From: Heterodera schachtii
Lineage: Eukaryota; Nematoda; Chromadorea; Rhabditida; Heteroderidae
Direction: 5' to 3'
NCBI GenBank assembly: GCA_023374025.1
Contig: SIJG01000022.1
Location: 186,001-250,000, forward strand
Length of the DNA stretch: 64,000 nt
How positions within the stretch are numbered: position 1 is the stretch's first letter; the number at the start of each line of letters is the position of its first letter. Below the pieces are notes generated by a model. The model was not told the DNA's origin, searched no databases, and saw nothing but the letters and a program-made list of their open reading frames with translations. The position numbers and the translations under genes were made by a program. Shown here in pieces: positions 46,014 through 57,232 of this stretch.

Positions 46014-46547
46014 AATTTCGTGAAAAAATAAAAAATATTCTTAAAAAATTAAAAAAAAATTTCGGAAAACATGGAATGGAGACTGCAAAACTAAATAAAA
46101 ATTTATTTTTGGCTTTTAAAGGTATCATATTTTATTTTTACACTTCAAAGAATTAATTTCACTGGTCAAAGTGAGATGCTGGTCCTTAAGTGATTAAAGA
46201 AGAGTTGGTCGATCCCCAACACCGTTCGGGGAATTCGAACGTCGTCTGTTTCACTCTCTCGGGTGAGAGTGCTCTTTTTATTTTTAGAAAAAAAAACATT
46301 TTTTTCTATTTGACGACCAAGTTTTTGACCCCCCCCCCCAACATTTAAAAAATTTATTTAGCCCTATAGATAATTCTAGTCGGGGACCCAGATAGTAGGG
46401 GAAGAACCCTAGATAACTCTTGCTCTAGTGTTCAATTGGATAGCATTTAGAGAACCCAAAAATTTTCGGAAAGGAAAACCGAAATTCCAAGGCTAGCCCT
46501 TTCTTTTTTCTATCGAATACATTTTGTTTCAGAAAAAATTTGTCTTT

Positions 46548-46770
46548 CATGGTCATATTTCTGATCAAAAAAGTCTTTTGCACCAACTTGATCAGATCAC
46601 TCCTTCATGGTGATCTGCATAACCCAAAATACACTGAAAATCGGAAAATTTTTCAAAAAAAAATTCGTAGGGGGTTTGAATTTTTTTTTGGAAATTTTGA
46701 GTAGGCACATTGGAAAGAGCACAAAATTTACTACCGATTTGCATTTTGAATGGTGGATCTATGACTTATA
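46548..46770 (+). repeat. Dispersed 220-bp repeat, copy 1
   Basis: Shares ctgatcaaaaaagtct, ccaacttgatcagatcactc and gaatggtggatctatga, in the same order and spacing, with 58610-58830. Forms part of the spacer of element I. Confidence 0.75.
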
Positions 46771-46819
46771 GCCGCTGATGTAAAAATAAAATATGATACC
46801 TTTAAAAGCCAAAAATAAA

Positions 46820-47494
46820 CGGGCCAGGACGTTTTCGTACCGCCATTTTCGTACCGCCGTTTTCGTACCGCCGTTTTCGTACCGCCGTTTTCGTACCGCC
46901 GTTTTCGTACGAGTGGATATGCAAAAAAAAATTGCATTCAAAGAATTGTTAATCTTTTTTTAATTACTTTTAATGTTTTGACAGTTAAGCTTTTATTAAC
47001 TACAAAATGAACCAGCAGCAAGTAATTAAAACAAAACTAAATAATGATAAATTGGTGCATGATGGTGCACAGAAAAGGAAGTATCGCGATGCCGACGCAC
47101 GGATTCTTCGTCTCGTCAAACGCTATAACGATATCAATAACAATATTGTCCCTCAAAATGATCACAATTATGCAATGCCAATGTCAATCCCGAAAACCTT
47201 AACAATTTTCTCGCTGGTATTTTCCGAAACTATGAGATGCGACCTATTTTTGTCCCGCATTTTGTTATTTTTGTTAAAATTATGAATTTTCTACAAAGTT
47301 TTATGAATGGGAAACAAAAAATGATAAATTTTGGTTTTATTAGTTCTTGAGTTTTTCTAATTGAATCTGACGCTTGTACAAGAACTCGTACGATAATGTC
47401 CCCGTACGAAAACGGCGGTACGAAAACGGCGGTACGAAAATGGCGGTACGAAAACGGCGGTACGAAAATGGCGGTACGAAAACGACCCTGACCG
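46820..47494. mobile_element. MULE-type element with 14-bp arm repeats, 9-bp TSD
   Basis: The ends share CGG(G/T)C..GG.CGTTTTCGTACC, flanked by AAAAATAAA on both sides (46811-46819, 47495-47503). The arms are tandem copies of a different 14-bp unit (cgtaccgccgtttt) at 46832-46911 and 47412-47488. Joining the sequence across it restores the inverted arm of element I, so it inserted later. The interior carries one 92-codon frame. Confidence 0.75.
47007..47285 (+). CDS. ORF carried by MULE-type element
   Basis: 92 codons starting MNQQQVIKTKLNNDKL, with a basic segment (KRKYRDADARILRLVKRY) and a hydrophobic end. Composition is coding-like for the first 60 residues; a GTATTT donor near 47216 could end a real exon there. 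No family recognised. It may be a captured host gene fragment. Confidence 0.3.
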   Translation: MNQQQVIKTKLNNDKLVHDGAQKRKYRDADARILRLVKRYNDINNNIVPQNDHNYAMPMSIPKTLTIFSLVFSETMRCDLFLSRILLFLLKL

Positions 47495-47587
47495 AAAAAT
47501 AAATATTTATTTATTTTGCAGTCTCCATTCCATGTTTTCAGAATTTTTTTTTAATTTTTTAAGAATATTTTATTTTTTCACGAAATT

Positions 47588-47756
47588 GTCCGCAAATGTC
47601 CGTCCGCAAATGTCCGTCCGCAAATATCCGTCCGCAAATGTCCGTCCGCAAATGTCCGTCCGCAAATGTCCGTCCGCAAATGTCCGTCCGCAAATGTCCG
47701 TCCGCAAATGTCCGTCCGCAAATGTCCGTCCGCAAATGTCTGTCCGCAAATGTCTG
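47588..47756 (-). repeat. 14-bp minisatellite, right arm of element I
   Basis: About twelve units, inverted relative to 45904-46013. Confidence 0.9.
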
Positions 47757-48566
47757 GACGCGCAAAATATGATTCCTCATATTTTTTTTAATTGACACAT
47801 ATTTTATCATTTTTTTTAAAGAAAATCCGTACAAATTGAGCATAGTAATCCCAAAAAGCTGCCTTTTTTGTTGAAAATCTGTTAACAAAGCACACTGAAA
47901 TTTTCAAAATTTCCCCCGGCAGCGCCTATCGGCACCGCCGGACCCAATTCTTTCCTCCCTAAAAGTTTTTTGGAAAAAGCGCGCCGAAAAAAAAGTGATG
48001 TGAAAAGCAAATCTGAAGTTCTAATAATATTCGATCATTTGAGTCAAAAAATGATTAATTGTTTGAAATAATTGAAGTAAATTCGATTTGAAAATTTTTA
48101 TTAATTCAATTTAGCTTTAACTTTTGGATTTTATTAAAAAAACAAAATTAAAATTAAATTTTTTAAAATTTTTTGAATTTTTAAAATTTCCCGGTTGGTC
48201 CCGGTTCCCGGTCGCGGTCCGGAAGAAAAACCGACGTCCCGCTCCCGGTCCCGGCTTCTGAGGTCGCGGCAAGTCCCGGTCCCGGTTTTGCCCAAAATTC
48301 CGGTCCCGCTTCACTCTAGTTTAAATACACGGAAACAAACTGAAACCCATCAATCCTTCAATAAGAGATCATTTATAGCGTTTTTGAACCAAAAATGCTA
48401 AATTCGAAAATTTGGGCTTTCGACTTTTTGTTCGAATTCAGGTCCGGGATTCGGTATAGGCCAAAATGGATACTGGATTCGTGGTCAGTGACCTCGAAAA
48501 AGCAAGGGACTCTGTTTTTGTGACAATAAAATTTTCACTGACGCATTTTCCGGGCGCCATTTAATA

Positions 48567-48994
48567 TCTAGGAATGCCAAAAAATATGTACAAAAAGGGT
48601 CAAAATATGCACATAAAAAATACCAAAACATGTAAGAAATTTGTACAAACACCAAATATGTTTAGAATCACATTTTAGTACTTAAAATTAATTTTTTGTT
48701 TACGCTTTTTTAAAAGCTCAATTTTTACGGGTAAAAAGAAAGCATTTTGAGGTTAGACATTCTCACGCACCAGGGAAAGGACACCACGCTGATCTGGAAC
48801 GTCTTGCACCAACACATTTGGCCAGGGCACAATTTTGATGGACATTGCTGCACCACTTCAGAAAAAGATGCAACAAACCAACTGTTTATTAATGCTAATA
48901 CGATAATTCGTACCAGGTGTTTTCGACAGTTATTGATTTCAACAGTGATTGGTTTCGACAGTAAGTTTTTAATTAATGTTCTACATGATTTATT
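48567..48994. other. Intergenic
   Basis: Iterated aaatatgtacaaaaa motifs at 48588-48650. A better-composed stretch at 48750-48880 shows no clear gene. Confidence 0.4.
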
Positions 48995-49003
48995 GTTTAC
49001 ATG

Positions 49004-49426
49004 CGTGTTGGATCGAAGGACAAAAAGTGCAAAAGTGGTCTAAGGACAAAAAGTGCAAAATTTGCTAAATTTTTGACTTAATCCACTCATAACTTTTCTC
49101 AGACGCAACCAAATTGCACAATCTTGGTATCATACGATAGCCCTAAGAGTTCTCTATTAGCCTGCCAAATTTCAAAAAATTTTATTAAGTTTTTCATAAG
49201 TTACGACAATTTTTTCATTTTTTGGCTAGAACTTTTGAAAAACTTCATAAAATTTTTTGAAATTTAGAAGGCTAATAGAGAACTCTTAGGGCTATCGTAT
49301 GATACCAAGATTGTGCAATTTGGTTGCGTCTGAGAAAAGTTATGAGTGGATTTAGTCAAAAAATTAGCAAATTTTGAACTTTTTGTCCTTCGCCAAATGT
49401 ACACTTTTTGTCCTCGACCTAGCACC
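49004..49426. mobile_element. Near-perfect palindromic MULE-type MITE, 9-bp TSD
   Basis: 423 bases that fold into one hairpin with arms of about 190-200 bp: cgcaaccaaattgcacaatc, ggtatcatacgatagcccta and gttctctattagcct all recur inverted. Flanked by GTTTACATG on both sides (48995-49003, 49427-49435). Terminal repeats extend to the ends, each carrying ggacaaaaagt twice. No coding capacity. Confidence 0.85.
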
Positions 49427-49435
49427 GTTTACATG

Positions 49436-50640
49436 AATTAATATAATAAATAATTTGCATATACAAAATTTATAATTGAAGTAAATAATAAAAAAAAAAG
49501 AATTGTATGATTCTGGACAATGGTTTGAATTTATATGCACACTGATCTATACAAGGCACATTTTGAAATTTATATTGCCGACGAAATTTAAAAGATCTAA
49601 GAAAGAAATCAATTTTTTTTATTCATTAACATAGAAAGAAAGAAAATTTTGAAGTTGCAGTGAATTTTGCCCGCTAGTGAAGGATGGAAGGAAGAAATGA
49701 CATGCTAAAAGCAAGAGATGAGGCAAGCTAGAAAAATAAATAAACAGATACTGTGAGATAGCGTAGGAAAACAAGAGAAAAGACTGTTAGGGAACCAACG
49801 AAAGACCGATTATCACCACCCCCCCCCCTTAAAATGTAAAAAAATTGCCACTTTAAGAAAAATGACGACATTCAAAACATTTTTGGCCAACTCGTTTTTA
49901 TACCGACTTGTTCTTGTTTATTGTTCATCTAGAAAAAAATTTCTTGCTTTTTTAGTTGTTTTTTTTCGTTATCGGTAAAAAAGAATTCTCATATTCATGA
50001 TCAGCGACCCTGAAAATCTTCAAAAACAAATTTTTTCCGTCAAAAAATTAGTTCGAAAAACGGTAAAACATAAAAAAATTTCATTTACATGTCAAATTCA
50101 GTTATTTAACATTTTATTGAAGTCTAAATGACGGATGGCAAAAACAATAAAATAAATAAATTCATTTTATTGAATTGATGAGCTATAGAGCACTGAACGC
50201 GAAAGCCCAAAAAAGCTTTGTAGAAAGTAAACTTTTTTCATTTATTATATTTAAATTTTTCAAAATCTATTCAGCGAAAACTTTCTTCCGGTTAGCACTG
50301 CCTGGAAATTTTTTAATTGCAATTATAATACGTTTTTATTATTTCCTGCGATCAGTAGAATAACATTCTAATGATTAGAAGAAGAAAATTATTCAAGCGA
50401 CCAGTAGAGACCTAGAGCAAAGGATAAAAAGAATTATTTAAATATAGGAAAAAATAAAGGAGTTATGAATTTTTAAAAACGAAAAAATTTTCGGGGGACA
50501 AAACTTATGTTATACCCTAAGTATATCCCCCAAAAAAAAAACAATTTTCATTTTATTTAAAAAATTATTTTAAGAAAACTTTAAAGAAATGAAATTATTG
50601 CAGATATTCTTTTTAAATGTAATTTTAATTTACATACTTG
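49436..50640. other. Intergenic
   Basis: AT-rich. C-run at 49819-49829; gatcagcgaccctgaa near 49999 repeats 18728. No gene seen. Confidence 0.5.
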
Positions 50641-50757
50641 TTAAAGATGGACTTCGATCTCAATGATCAGTTGTTGACTTTCACTTGGATGAGCCCAATC
50701 TTTTGCGAAAAATGTGGCAAATGCCAACAACAAAAGAAGCGCCAAGAAATGTTTCAT
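50641..50757 (-). CDS. Small secreted peptide candidate (38 aa)
   Basis: ATG at 50757, stop at 50641. Residues 1-18 are a signal peptide (MKHFLALLLLLAFATFFA), leaving a mature peptide of about 20 residues (start KDWAHPSESQQL, end EIEVHL) without Cys. A TATA box lies 71 bases upstream. The size suits a peptide hormone or effector-like peptide, but short signal-like ORFs also arise by chance. Confidence 0.45.
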   Translation of the reverse strand: MKHFLALLLLLAFATFFAKDWAHPSESQQLIIEIEVHL

Positions 50758-50827
50758 TTTTTTAAATAAATGAATTTTTGGTTTTTTATTATTTTTGTAA
50801 ATGAATTTTTTAATTTTAATCACCTGC

Positions 50828-50837
50828 TTTTTATAAG
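50828..50837 (-). promoter_or_regulatory. TATA box of 50757 peptide gene
   Basis: CTTATAAAAA on the minus strand, about 71 bases before the ATG. Confidence 0.45.
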
Positions 50838-51043
50838 GGCAATTGACAATAAATATTATTGTTTGAACAACTGTTATTATTTTTATGTTTTCTACAATTT
50901 AATTTAATCAACGAATTGTTTTTGATGTGTGAAAAATTTATTTGTTTTTCATTATTAATTATTTTGGCATAATTTTTTTTACTAATTGGCAGCATCATTT
51001 TCATCAGTGTTCGGATATTTACTTAACTGCGATTGAATTTGAT

Positions 51044-53677
51044 TTATGAATGTTTGAAAAATATTTTCCTATATAAAATAATAAATCATTTTAATTGTAT
51101 AATATTAATTTTAAATTTTTGGTATTATTGAAAATGATAAATAATAAAAACCAATTTTACAAATAATGTCGTTGGGTCAATTTGTCTTCATAAGTTTGGC
51201 TCATCATATTTTCCAGTGGAATTGCACTTCTAAGCTTATTTCTGTGATGAAAGGCATTCTAAAGTGATGATGCATTTATTCATAAATTATATAATTTAAT
51301 TTTAATTTTATTTATTTATTAAATATTACATTTTGAATCGGCGATTCTCCAACATTAGTAGGCTCATTGCCAATAATTTGTACTTGGTGTCGTCCTTTTC
51401 GAAGAAGTGTCCGATGAAGTAACAGAACAGCCATTATGCATGCTTGGATCAAGTTCAAAATTGATGAGCCCATGAAAAGTGACAACTAAAAATTTTTTTA
51501 AAAATTGGCAAAAAATAAAAATCAGTGAAAATCTTTTAATATTATACATCCTAGAGCCCGGAATTTTAAATGGCCGTGACTCACCGGGGCGTGACTTGGA
51601 AAATGGACCGGGACGGGATACCGGGTCCAGGATTCCCGGTCCCGGCCCCGTCCGGGCTCTATTACACCAAAAAAATAAATGATTTTTAGTATTTTTATTT
51701 AATTAAAATATAAAACATTTTTATAACGGCGAATGTCCTATCTTAGCCCAATAATTAATAAAGCTTTTATAAAAATAAAATATTTTTTATTGGAAATTTA
51801 TTAATTATTTATATGAAAACAAATAATAATTATTTACTTGTCCGCCAATCTGCGCGATCAGGCCAACAAATGTCAATGTGCTCACTTCCTCAATGAATTC
51901 ATACTGTAGATCATTGTAAGACATATCAATACGGTAAGCAAAGTCGAATTCACTCGCATTTTTATACACTCGTGTCATGTCAATTTTCTTGAAGAATTAA
52001 TTTGTTCATAATTTATTGTAATTAGAAAATTTTTCACTTCCATTGAAACCATGTACTCCCAACGATCACAGGCCAACACGCACTTAAAAGTTGGAAAATT
52101 ATATTCATTTTTAAAATTTTAAAATTTCTGATGATTAATAATTTCAAGAAAAAGCGAAAATTGGAGAAAAAAATGAAAAACAAAAGTTTTCATTATAAAC
52201 TAAATTTCATTAACACCTAAAGCATTAAAATAGAGAAAGAACCTTATCATTTAATTTTTATATTTAAAAATTATTTAAAAAAGAGATAAAAATTTTTAAT
52301 ATAATTAATAAAATTTTGGTATCTTTTTCTTCATTTTTTGTAAAAATTATTAATTTCTCACTGAATGAATTGTGTAATTTGTTGTTTGCACTGCACTGTC
52401 ATAGTGGTCAATTAATTGCATTGGCTCGCAGCTTGAAATTTAAAAATAAAAAAAATTTTTAAATTTTTCTTTTTGTTTTACCTTTTTAATGCTTTTTCCT
52501 TTCTTATTTCTTGAACATATGGGAAGGTGCAATTCAACGGAGCTTCCAAATGAGTTTGAAGCCAATTTTCCACATAGCAAGTGTCCTTGCCCAATCGCTC
52601 ATATTCTTGGCTACAAACCTGAAATTGAAAAAAAACAGGCAAAAAAAAAATTATAAATTTATTTCAATATAAATTCGAAGGCTTGTTTAAAAATTTCAAT
52701 TTTAAGAAAAATTTCAACATTTTTTTAGCTAATTATTATATTTTTTGCATTCCTATCGATGCCTACAGGCATTTTTTGAAGCCCTAAGTTAAAAATTGCC
52801 ATATATAAATTTTTTTTGAAAGCACTTATTTTTTGGGAGGTGTAGGTCAAAATATTGGAATTGTGAATCTTTTGTTTATTTTGGAAAAACTTGCGAGCAG
52901 TGATTTTGGTGCAATAATTTACATCTTATTTAAACCAAATTGGCATTTTTTTGCACTTTTTTTATTTTATAAATGTTTTTAGCTTCCATCCAAAAAATTG
53001 AAATTGAATTAAGTATATTTTTGTAAAATTTTTTCTTCCTACCAACTTCATTGGCAGGAAACAGGCTGATGTGCTTGGCATTTAAACGCATTTTTGTCCA
53101 AATGCCTGGGTACAAATAGTAGCGGGGGAATGGCGCAAGTTGTGGTTTATACTCCGCAATAAAAGCCATAATTTCCTGTGAAATAAATAAAAATTTAATG
53201 AATAAAATTTATTGAAAAAAAAACTTCTTGGGTTGTCATTTTGGGGTCCATTTGATACGGATGGCGGAGCTGAACGCGCAATTTTCCAAGCTCATCAAAA
53301 TTTTGTTGGTACAATTCAATGCTGCGAAAGCAACGACCACGACGGATCAAATAAATTGGAACAAAAATCTTTTTTAAAGAAATAAATATAAATAAAATTT
53401 AATTTTTAAGATTATTAGCACCTCACAACAGTTCATTATTGTGTCACCGAGCTGGCAAAAATGAAAAAATTGGTCACAAGCCAAGCCAAATTGATCAAAA
53501 AAATAGTTGAAGAATTGATCGACACTTCGATTTTGAGCCAAAACAGCATAAAATTCATTCAATTGCTTTTTCCTCACACCGTCAAATTGATTCCAATAAA
53601 TTTTCTTTAATATTTATTAAATTTATTTTATTTTGAAAATTACATATTTTTGATTAAAAACAAAAAATAATTTTATA

Positions 53678-53718
<41 letters not shown>

Positions 53719-54439
53719 GCATTTAATTAGATGGAAAAATAACAATATTATAAAAATGAGTAAATTAAATAATAATTAAATTATTTATAAAAAAATTAAA
53801 TAAAATAATAATTCCCAAATCCAATTTTAAAATTGTTTATTAAAAATACTTGAAATCCTGAGCCAGCAAGCATAAAATATGCAAAATCAAGCACATCCTC
53901 CGATGCATAATTGTCACCAAAATGAGAATTATTTTTGAATAAATTTTGTTCCATTTTTCCAATATTTAATGTCGCCGCATGCGTTGGACAAACAGTTAAT
54001 TGAGGAAGCAGCAATTTTTCCACCTTATTTTATTTTTAAAAAAATTTTTAAAGAATTTTAATGATATTTTTAAAAAATTGTTTAATTTAATGGCAATTGT
54101 TTATTTTTAAATTTTGATAATAATTTATTAGCTTTTACCGACTTAACATTGATAAGAGTTGCGCTTGGATTATGCACTGTATTCAGCAATGATTCTTAAA
54201 TTTTATTGAATTAATCAATTAAAAAATTTATTATTATTATTGTTATTTAAATGCCTGAATATAGTAAAAAGGCCAATCAGCAGGCATACGGTAACCACCG
54301 AAAACCAAAGAACACGGTACCAAAAATATTTGGCATTCAGCACATTATGAAAGCCAAGATAGTCAAGGCCGGGATAATCCTCAGACAATGTTCGCCTGAT
54401 CATTTCACTCTTTCGTCTCTGCTGCTGACGATTTTCCAT
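51044..54439 (-). CDS. DEG/ENaC (amiloride-sensitive type) sodium channel
   Basis: Thirteen exons: 54255-54439, about 54139-54195, 53850-54023, 53422-53604, 53225-53368, 53047-53175, 52482-52618, 52362-52431, 52038-52082, 51838-51987, 51330-51485, 51161-51258, 51044-51068. All but the first intron are GT-AG and phase-consistent; the first junction is unresolved (possible GC donor). About 515 residues. TM1 is YRVLWFSVVTVCLLIGLFTI, followed by the family start of the extracellular domain (LPQLTVCPT), the Cys-rich ACDQFFHFCQLGDTIMNCCE, then CEPM and CVLACDRWEY. The pore end reads AQIGGQ then LSLFMGSS, with the G-x-S selectivity filter, and TM2 runs ILNLIQACIMAVLLL. Forms trimeric cation channels at the plasma membrane, in nematodes often mechanosensory, acid- or peptide-gated; which applies here is unknown. 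Confidence 0.85.
53681..53716. repeat. (ATT)n microsatellite
   Basis: About twelve units, inside an intron of the channel gene. Confidence 0.95.
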
Positions 54440-55654
54440 TTCATAGAAAAATTTTAAATTCAAAATATGTTTAAAAATAAATTTTTATCCTTTTTAAACT
54501 TTTAGCATTTTTTTATTTGGTTCAAAAAAGAATAAACAAACAAATTTTTGAAGACTTCAAATTTAAGGTTTGTTTATTTTAAGCTTATAACGGAAAAATT
54601 TGCTTAAAATGAGTGATAATTGTTGATGTCTGTTGACATTTTTAGCACAAAAAAAATGGAAAAAAACCGAACGACGAAAATCAACTAAATTTTTTGAAAA
54701 TAAAATTGTTTTATTATTTAAAATTACAAAAATAGATAAAAAATAAATAAATTCAAAAATAAAATTTAAAAATGGTGATTAATTAAAAAAGTATTTTCAT
54801 TGATTCATTTTGTGCTCACTGATTTGCGAAAATGACAATATTTGTTCTTCGCTTTAAAAACACTAAAAAAAACTTTTTTCTCGAAAAGTGTGTGAAAGTG
54901 AGGGGATTAATGTCTTTGTTAAAATGGATTAACGTTAAAGTTAATACAATAAAACTATGCAAATCGCAGTTTATATGTTACCATTAGGGACCGGAATTAT
55001 TTGGACGAAAAATCGCAATTATGAACAAAATATGGACAAAAACACTAGAACTGTGAGCAAAAAATGCCAAAATATGGACAAAAAATTTCGGGAATTTATT
55101 GTAAACAAGTAAAAATTCTTATCAAAAGAAGGAAAAAAAGCATTTTAATACATGAATACAAATTTTATATTTGAGACCCCTTATTTATTATTTATTGAAA
55201 AATTTTTGAATTTAGAAAATGCATAGGTAATTAGTAATTTTAGCAAAAAATTCTTTATTCAAGCAAAGTTTGCTCATGAAATTTTTTTTTCCCACAAAGT
55301 TTATGTATTTTTTCCAATTTATTTTAGTTTTTTCATCAAATTTATAAAAAAAATAATTAAATGGAATATATATATAAAAGTAATATAAAAATAGTGCTAT
55401 TATCACTTTTAATCCAATGAATCAATCATCTTTTTCAAAATTTTATTGTCGCGCATTTTTATGGACTAATGGAGAGATGGATTTATTTGCTGAACATTTT
55501 GTTGACTCAATTTAATGCGCAAAAATTTTTATGTGTTTGTTATAATTTAAGGATCATATTTTTGGATTAAAGGTATGAGTCATAAAGTAATAATGTGAAA
55601 ATCAAAGATTATATACCTAATCCAATTTTGATGCATTTTACTTCTTTTCGAGTT
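54440..55654. other. Intergenic upstream of channel gene
   Basis: AT-rich. A diverged tagggaccggaatta...atatggacaaaa repeat lies near 54985-55090. No gene. Confidence 0.5.
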
Positions 55655-55662
55655 AAGTAAAT

Positions 55663-56186
55663 GGTAGTTTTCTAGTCGACCGGAGCAATTACACATATAT
55701 TTTTAAATGCCTATAAATGTGAATTTTTTAAGCATGGAAATTTTAAAAGACTTTAATATTCGTGACTTATTTACTCTCCTGCAAAAACCAGATACTGAAT
55801 TTGAAGAATGGCTCCGAGAATGCAAATTACTCCACACTAAAAGAATTTGCGAGTGTGGGCTCGAAATGAAATTGTATTACGCCAACAAAAAAGATAAGTA
55901 TCCCATATGGATGTGCAATTCTCGAAAAAACCATGATGGGCGGCTGCTCAAAAAAGTATTTTCGGCGGAACATTTTTCAGGGGCTCATTTAACTCCAAAC
56001 AGGTTTTTCAGTTTTTTACTTTTTTAAAACATTTTTGGACTCAAGTTGCTGCTATTTAATTCGTGAATTAATATTTGAACTTCGATTTTTTTGTCTAAAT
56101 ATCTTTAAAAATTCACTGTAAAATGAGTACATTTATAGGCATTTAAAAATGTATGTGGAATTGCTCCGGTAAACTAGAAAAATACC
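55663..56186. mobile_element. Merlin-type element, 524 bp, 57-bp TIR, 8-bp TSD
   Basis: Left end GGTAGTTTTCTAG and right end inverse GGTATTTTTCTAG, then ACCGGAGCAATT and TTTTTAAATGCCTATAAATG, agree over about 57 bases with six mismatches. AAGTAAAT flanks both ends (55655-55662, 56187-56194). The interior codes for the N-terminus of a Merlin-like transposase; the catalytic part is missing, so this is an internally deleted, non-autonomous copy. Confidence 0.9.
55707..56027 (+). pseudogene. Merlin transposase N-terminal fragment
   Basis: Core FEEWLRECKLLHTKRICECG, then LEMKLYY, then YPIWMCNSRKNHDGRLLKK: a zinc-ribbon-like start (C-x-C, then a single WMC) of the kind found at the N-terminus of IS1595/ISXO2-like and Merlin transposases. 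The DDE domain is absent. After LLKK the frame reads into the right terminal region. The first ATG at 55707 lies in the terminal repeat. Confidence 0.6.
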
Positions 56187-56194
56187 AAGTAAAT

Positions 56195-56612
56195 TTAGCT
56201 TTAACCAAAATTTAATTTCGCGAAACCAAACTTTGATTTAAAAAAATGATTCATTAAATTCTCTGTAAATGCAAATATTAAAAAAATCTACTGGGTCGTT
56301 TCGTAAAAGCCGTCATTTTAGCAATATTTTTTTACAAACATGGCTCAGAAACAAATTTTACATTTCGAAAAAGTTGTATGAAAATTAGTACTTTTTCTGC
56401 GTAATTAATATGAAAATTCGGTAACTATGTACTTAACCAGAGCCAAAAACTCACAAAACACTTTTACAAGTTTTCTTATGTGCTGAAAAGGATAATAGAA
56501 TAATCTAAAAAAAGTCTGTGGCAACGCTTTTAAAGCGGTTTTGAACCGGTTAAAAAGGAGGGCCCTATTTTGCTCATGTTCTTTCTTACAACAATATAAA
56601 ATATCTAATAAA
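56195..56612. other. Intergenic
   Basis: No gene or recognised repeat. Confidence 0.5.
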
Positions 56613-56760
56613 TAGGGCTCGAAATTATATGGACTAAAAACCCCAAATATGGACATAAAATATGAACTAAAAATGCCTGAAATATAGACGAGAGCTCAAA
56701 AATGATAAATATGGACCAAAATATGGACTATTATGTTAATCCATAAAATTTCGAGCCCTA
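56613..56760. mobile_element. hAT-type MITE, 148 bp, 8-bp TSD
   Basis: TAGGGCTCGAAATT.TATGGA at the left and its inverse at the right, flanked by CTAATAAA on both sides (56605-56612, 56761-56768). TAGGG ends and an 8-bp duplication fit hAT. The interior repeats atatggac. Diverged relatives lie near 1.59 and 54.99 kb. Confidence 0.85.
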
Positions 56761-57027
56761 CTAATAAATAAAAAACTTTAAGGAAAATTTTTAAAAAATT
56801 TTGACCAATTTCCTAGCGCGGTGACTTATATGTACACAAAAAGAAACTGTAATTAAAAATATTGTTAATGAAGCTGTTGTTAACCGTACTTTTTTCGCCT
56901 TTTTTCGTAAATTTCATTTTAATAAAAGCCTTTTTCAAAATTAATCTGCTGGCAACGGCGACAGCACCAGTTTAAAATCTCCCAATTTCACCTCCGCAAT
57001 TAGCTCATCCCATTCCCGGTGCTAGGA

Positions 57028-57232
57028 CGAAGTGTCAAAAGTATCAATGCGGGCGAAGTGTCAAAAGTATCGATGCGGGCGAAGTGTCAAAAGTATCGAT
57101 GCGGGCGAAGTGTCAAAAGTATCGATGCGGGCGAAGTGTCAAAAGTATCGATGCGGGCGAAGTGTCAAAAGTATCGATGTGGGCGAAGTGTCAAAAGTAT
57201 CGATGTGGGCGAAGTGTCAAAAGTATCGGTGA
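57028..57232 (+). repeat. 26-bp minisatellite, left arm of element II
   Basis: Eight units of gggcgaagtgtcaaaagtat plus cgatgc. Its ORFs are translated repeat. Confidence 0.9.

Larger units (their letters stand above)
45328..48558. mobile_element. Foldback-like element I, 3.23 kb, 8-bp TSD
   Basis: Both ends carry CCGGAAAATGCGTCAGT in inverted orientation, flanked by ATTTAATA (45320-45327, 48559-48566). Nested inward as inverted pairs are ttcgaaccccgaacccgaattc (45446/48430), a ggtcccggtcccgg block (45540-45660/48185-48310), a 14-bp minisatellite (45904-46013/47588-47756) and its flank with ggagactgcaaaac. Arms built of tandem short repeats are the hallmark of Drosophila FB/Galileo foldback elements. 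No transposase inside. A younger element is inserted in the right arm at 46820. Confidence 0.75.
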
